Below the pieces are notes generated by a model that was not told where the DNA came from, did no database searches, and saw only the letters and a list, made by a program, of their open reading frames with translations. Below are positions 28,532 to 28,546 of a DNA stretch of 28,546 nucleotides, piece after piece. Position numbers and translations under genes: made by a program. Position 1 is the stretch's first letter, and each line of letters starts with the position of its first letter. The DNA comes from Ascoidea asiatica (taxonomy: Eukaryota; Ascomycota; Saccharomycetes; Ascoideales; Ascoideaceae): NCBI GenBank assembly GCA_001600695.1, contig BCKQ01000022.1:169281-197826 (forward strand). The letters are read 5' to 3'.

Positions 28532-28546
28532 TTTGTGATAAATAGT

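Overview
The window looks like nuclear DNA of an AT-rich budding yeast (Saccharomycotina) outside the S. cerevisiae group. The evidence is intronless genes strongly biased to TTA, AAT and AAA codons, long Asn runs, fungal-type Nha1, a DASH-complex subunit, and a phosphatase-only Tpp1. The gene order matches no S. cerevisiae arrangement I know. CTG codons are very rare; the two I located (8006-8008 and 8186-8188) lie in the unconserved tail of NHA1, so the genetic code cannot be judged. Species is not determinable by eye. Scattered single N bases create unknown codons in most genes.

Layout, left to right: a possibly decayed gene on the minus strand (364-1581); SPC34 (-); a Rua1-like zinc-finger gene (-); a PQ-loop membrane protein (+); NHA1 Na+/H+ antiporter (-); a 2.6 kb gap with a GC-rich block; GCG1 glutathione gamma-glutamylcyclotransferase (-); a zinc-independent medium-chain oxidoreductase (-); a structure-rich divergent promoter; TPP1 DNA 3'-phosphatase (+); an unrecognised Asn-rich gene (-); a repeat-rich spacer with another GC-rich block; an intron-bearing, atypical tRNA-Asn(GTT) (+); an 868-residue low-complexity coiled-coil protein (-); a multi-pass membrane protein (-); and a second Rua1-like gene (-) that probably runs off the right edge.

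The genes do not form a pathway. They look like ordinary housekeeping genes (chromosome segregation, ion balance, glutathione turnover, DNA end repair) plus fast-evolving low-complexity proteins. Most non-coding DNA is very AT-rich, but nearly every gene has a compact GC-richer block 0.1-1.3 kb upstream. These blocks hold recognisable motifs: G1/S boxes before the 868-residue gene, GATAA sites before NHA1, and bZIP-type sites between the first Rua1-like gene and the PQ-loop gene. I read them as upstream regulatory regions.

The least ordinary items are the pair of Rua1-like paralogs, the tRNA-Asn with an intron and changes at near-invariant positions, the G1/S box cluster, the strand-biased GATAA cluster, and a perfect 16-bp-arm hairpin flanked by 7-bp direct repeats upstream of TPP1. 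I found no CRISPR array, integrase, transposase or clear mobile element.
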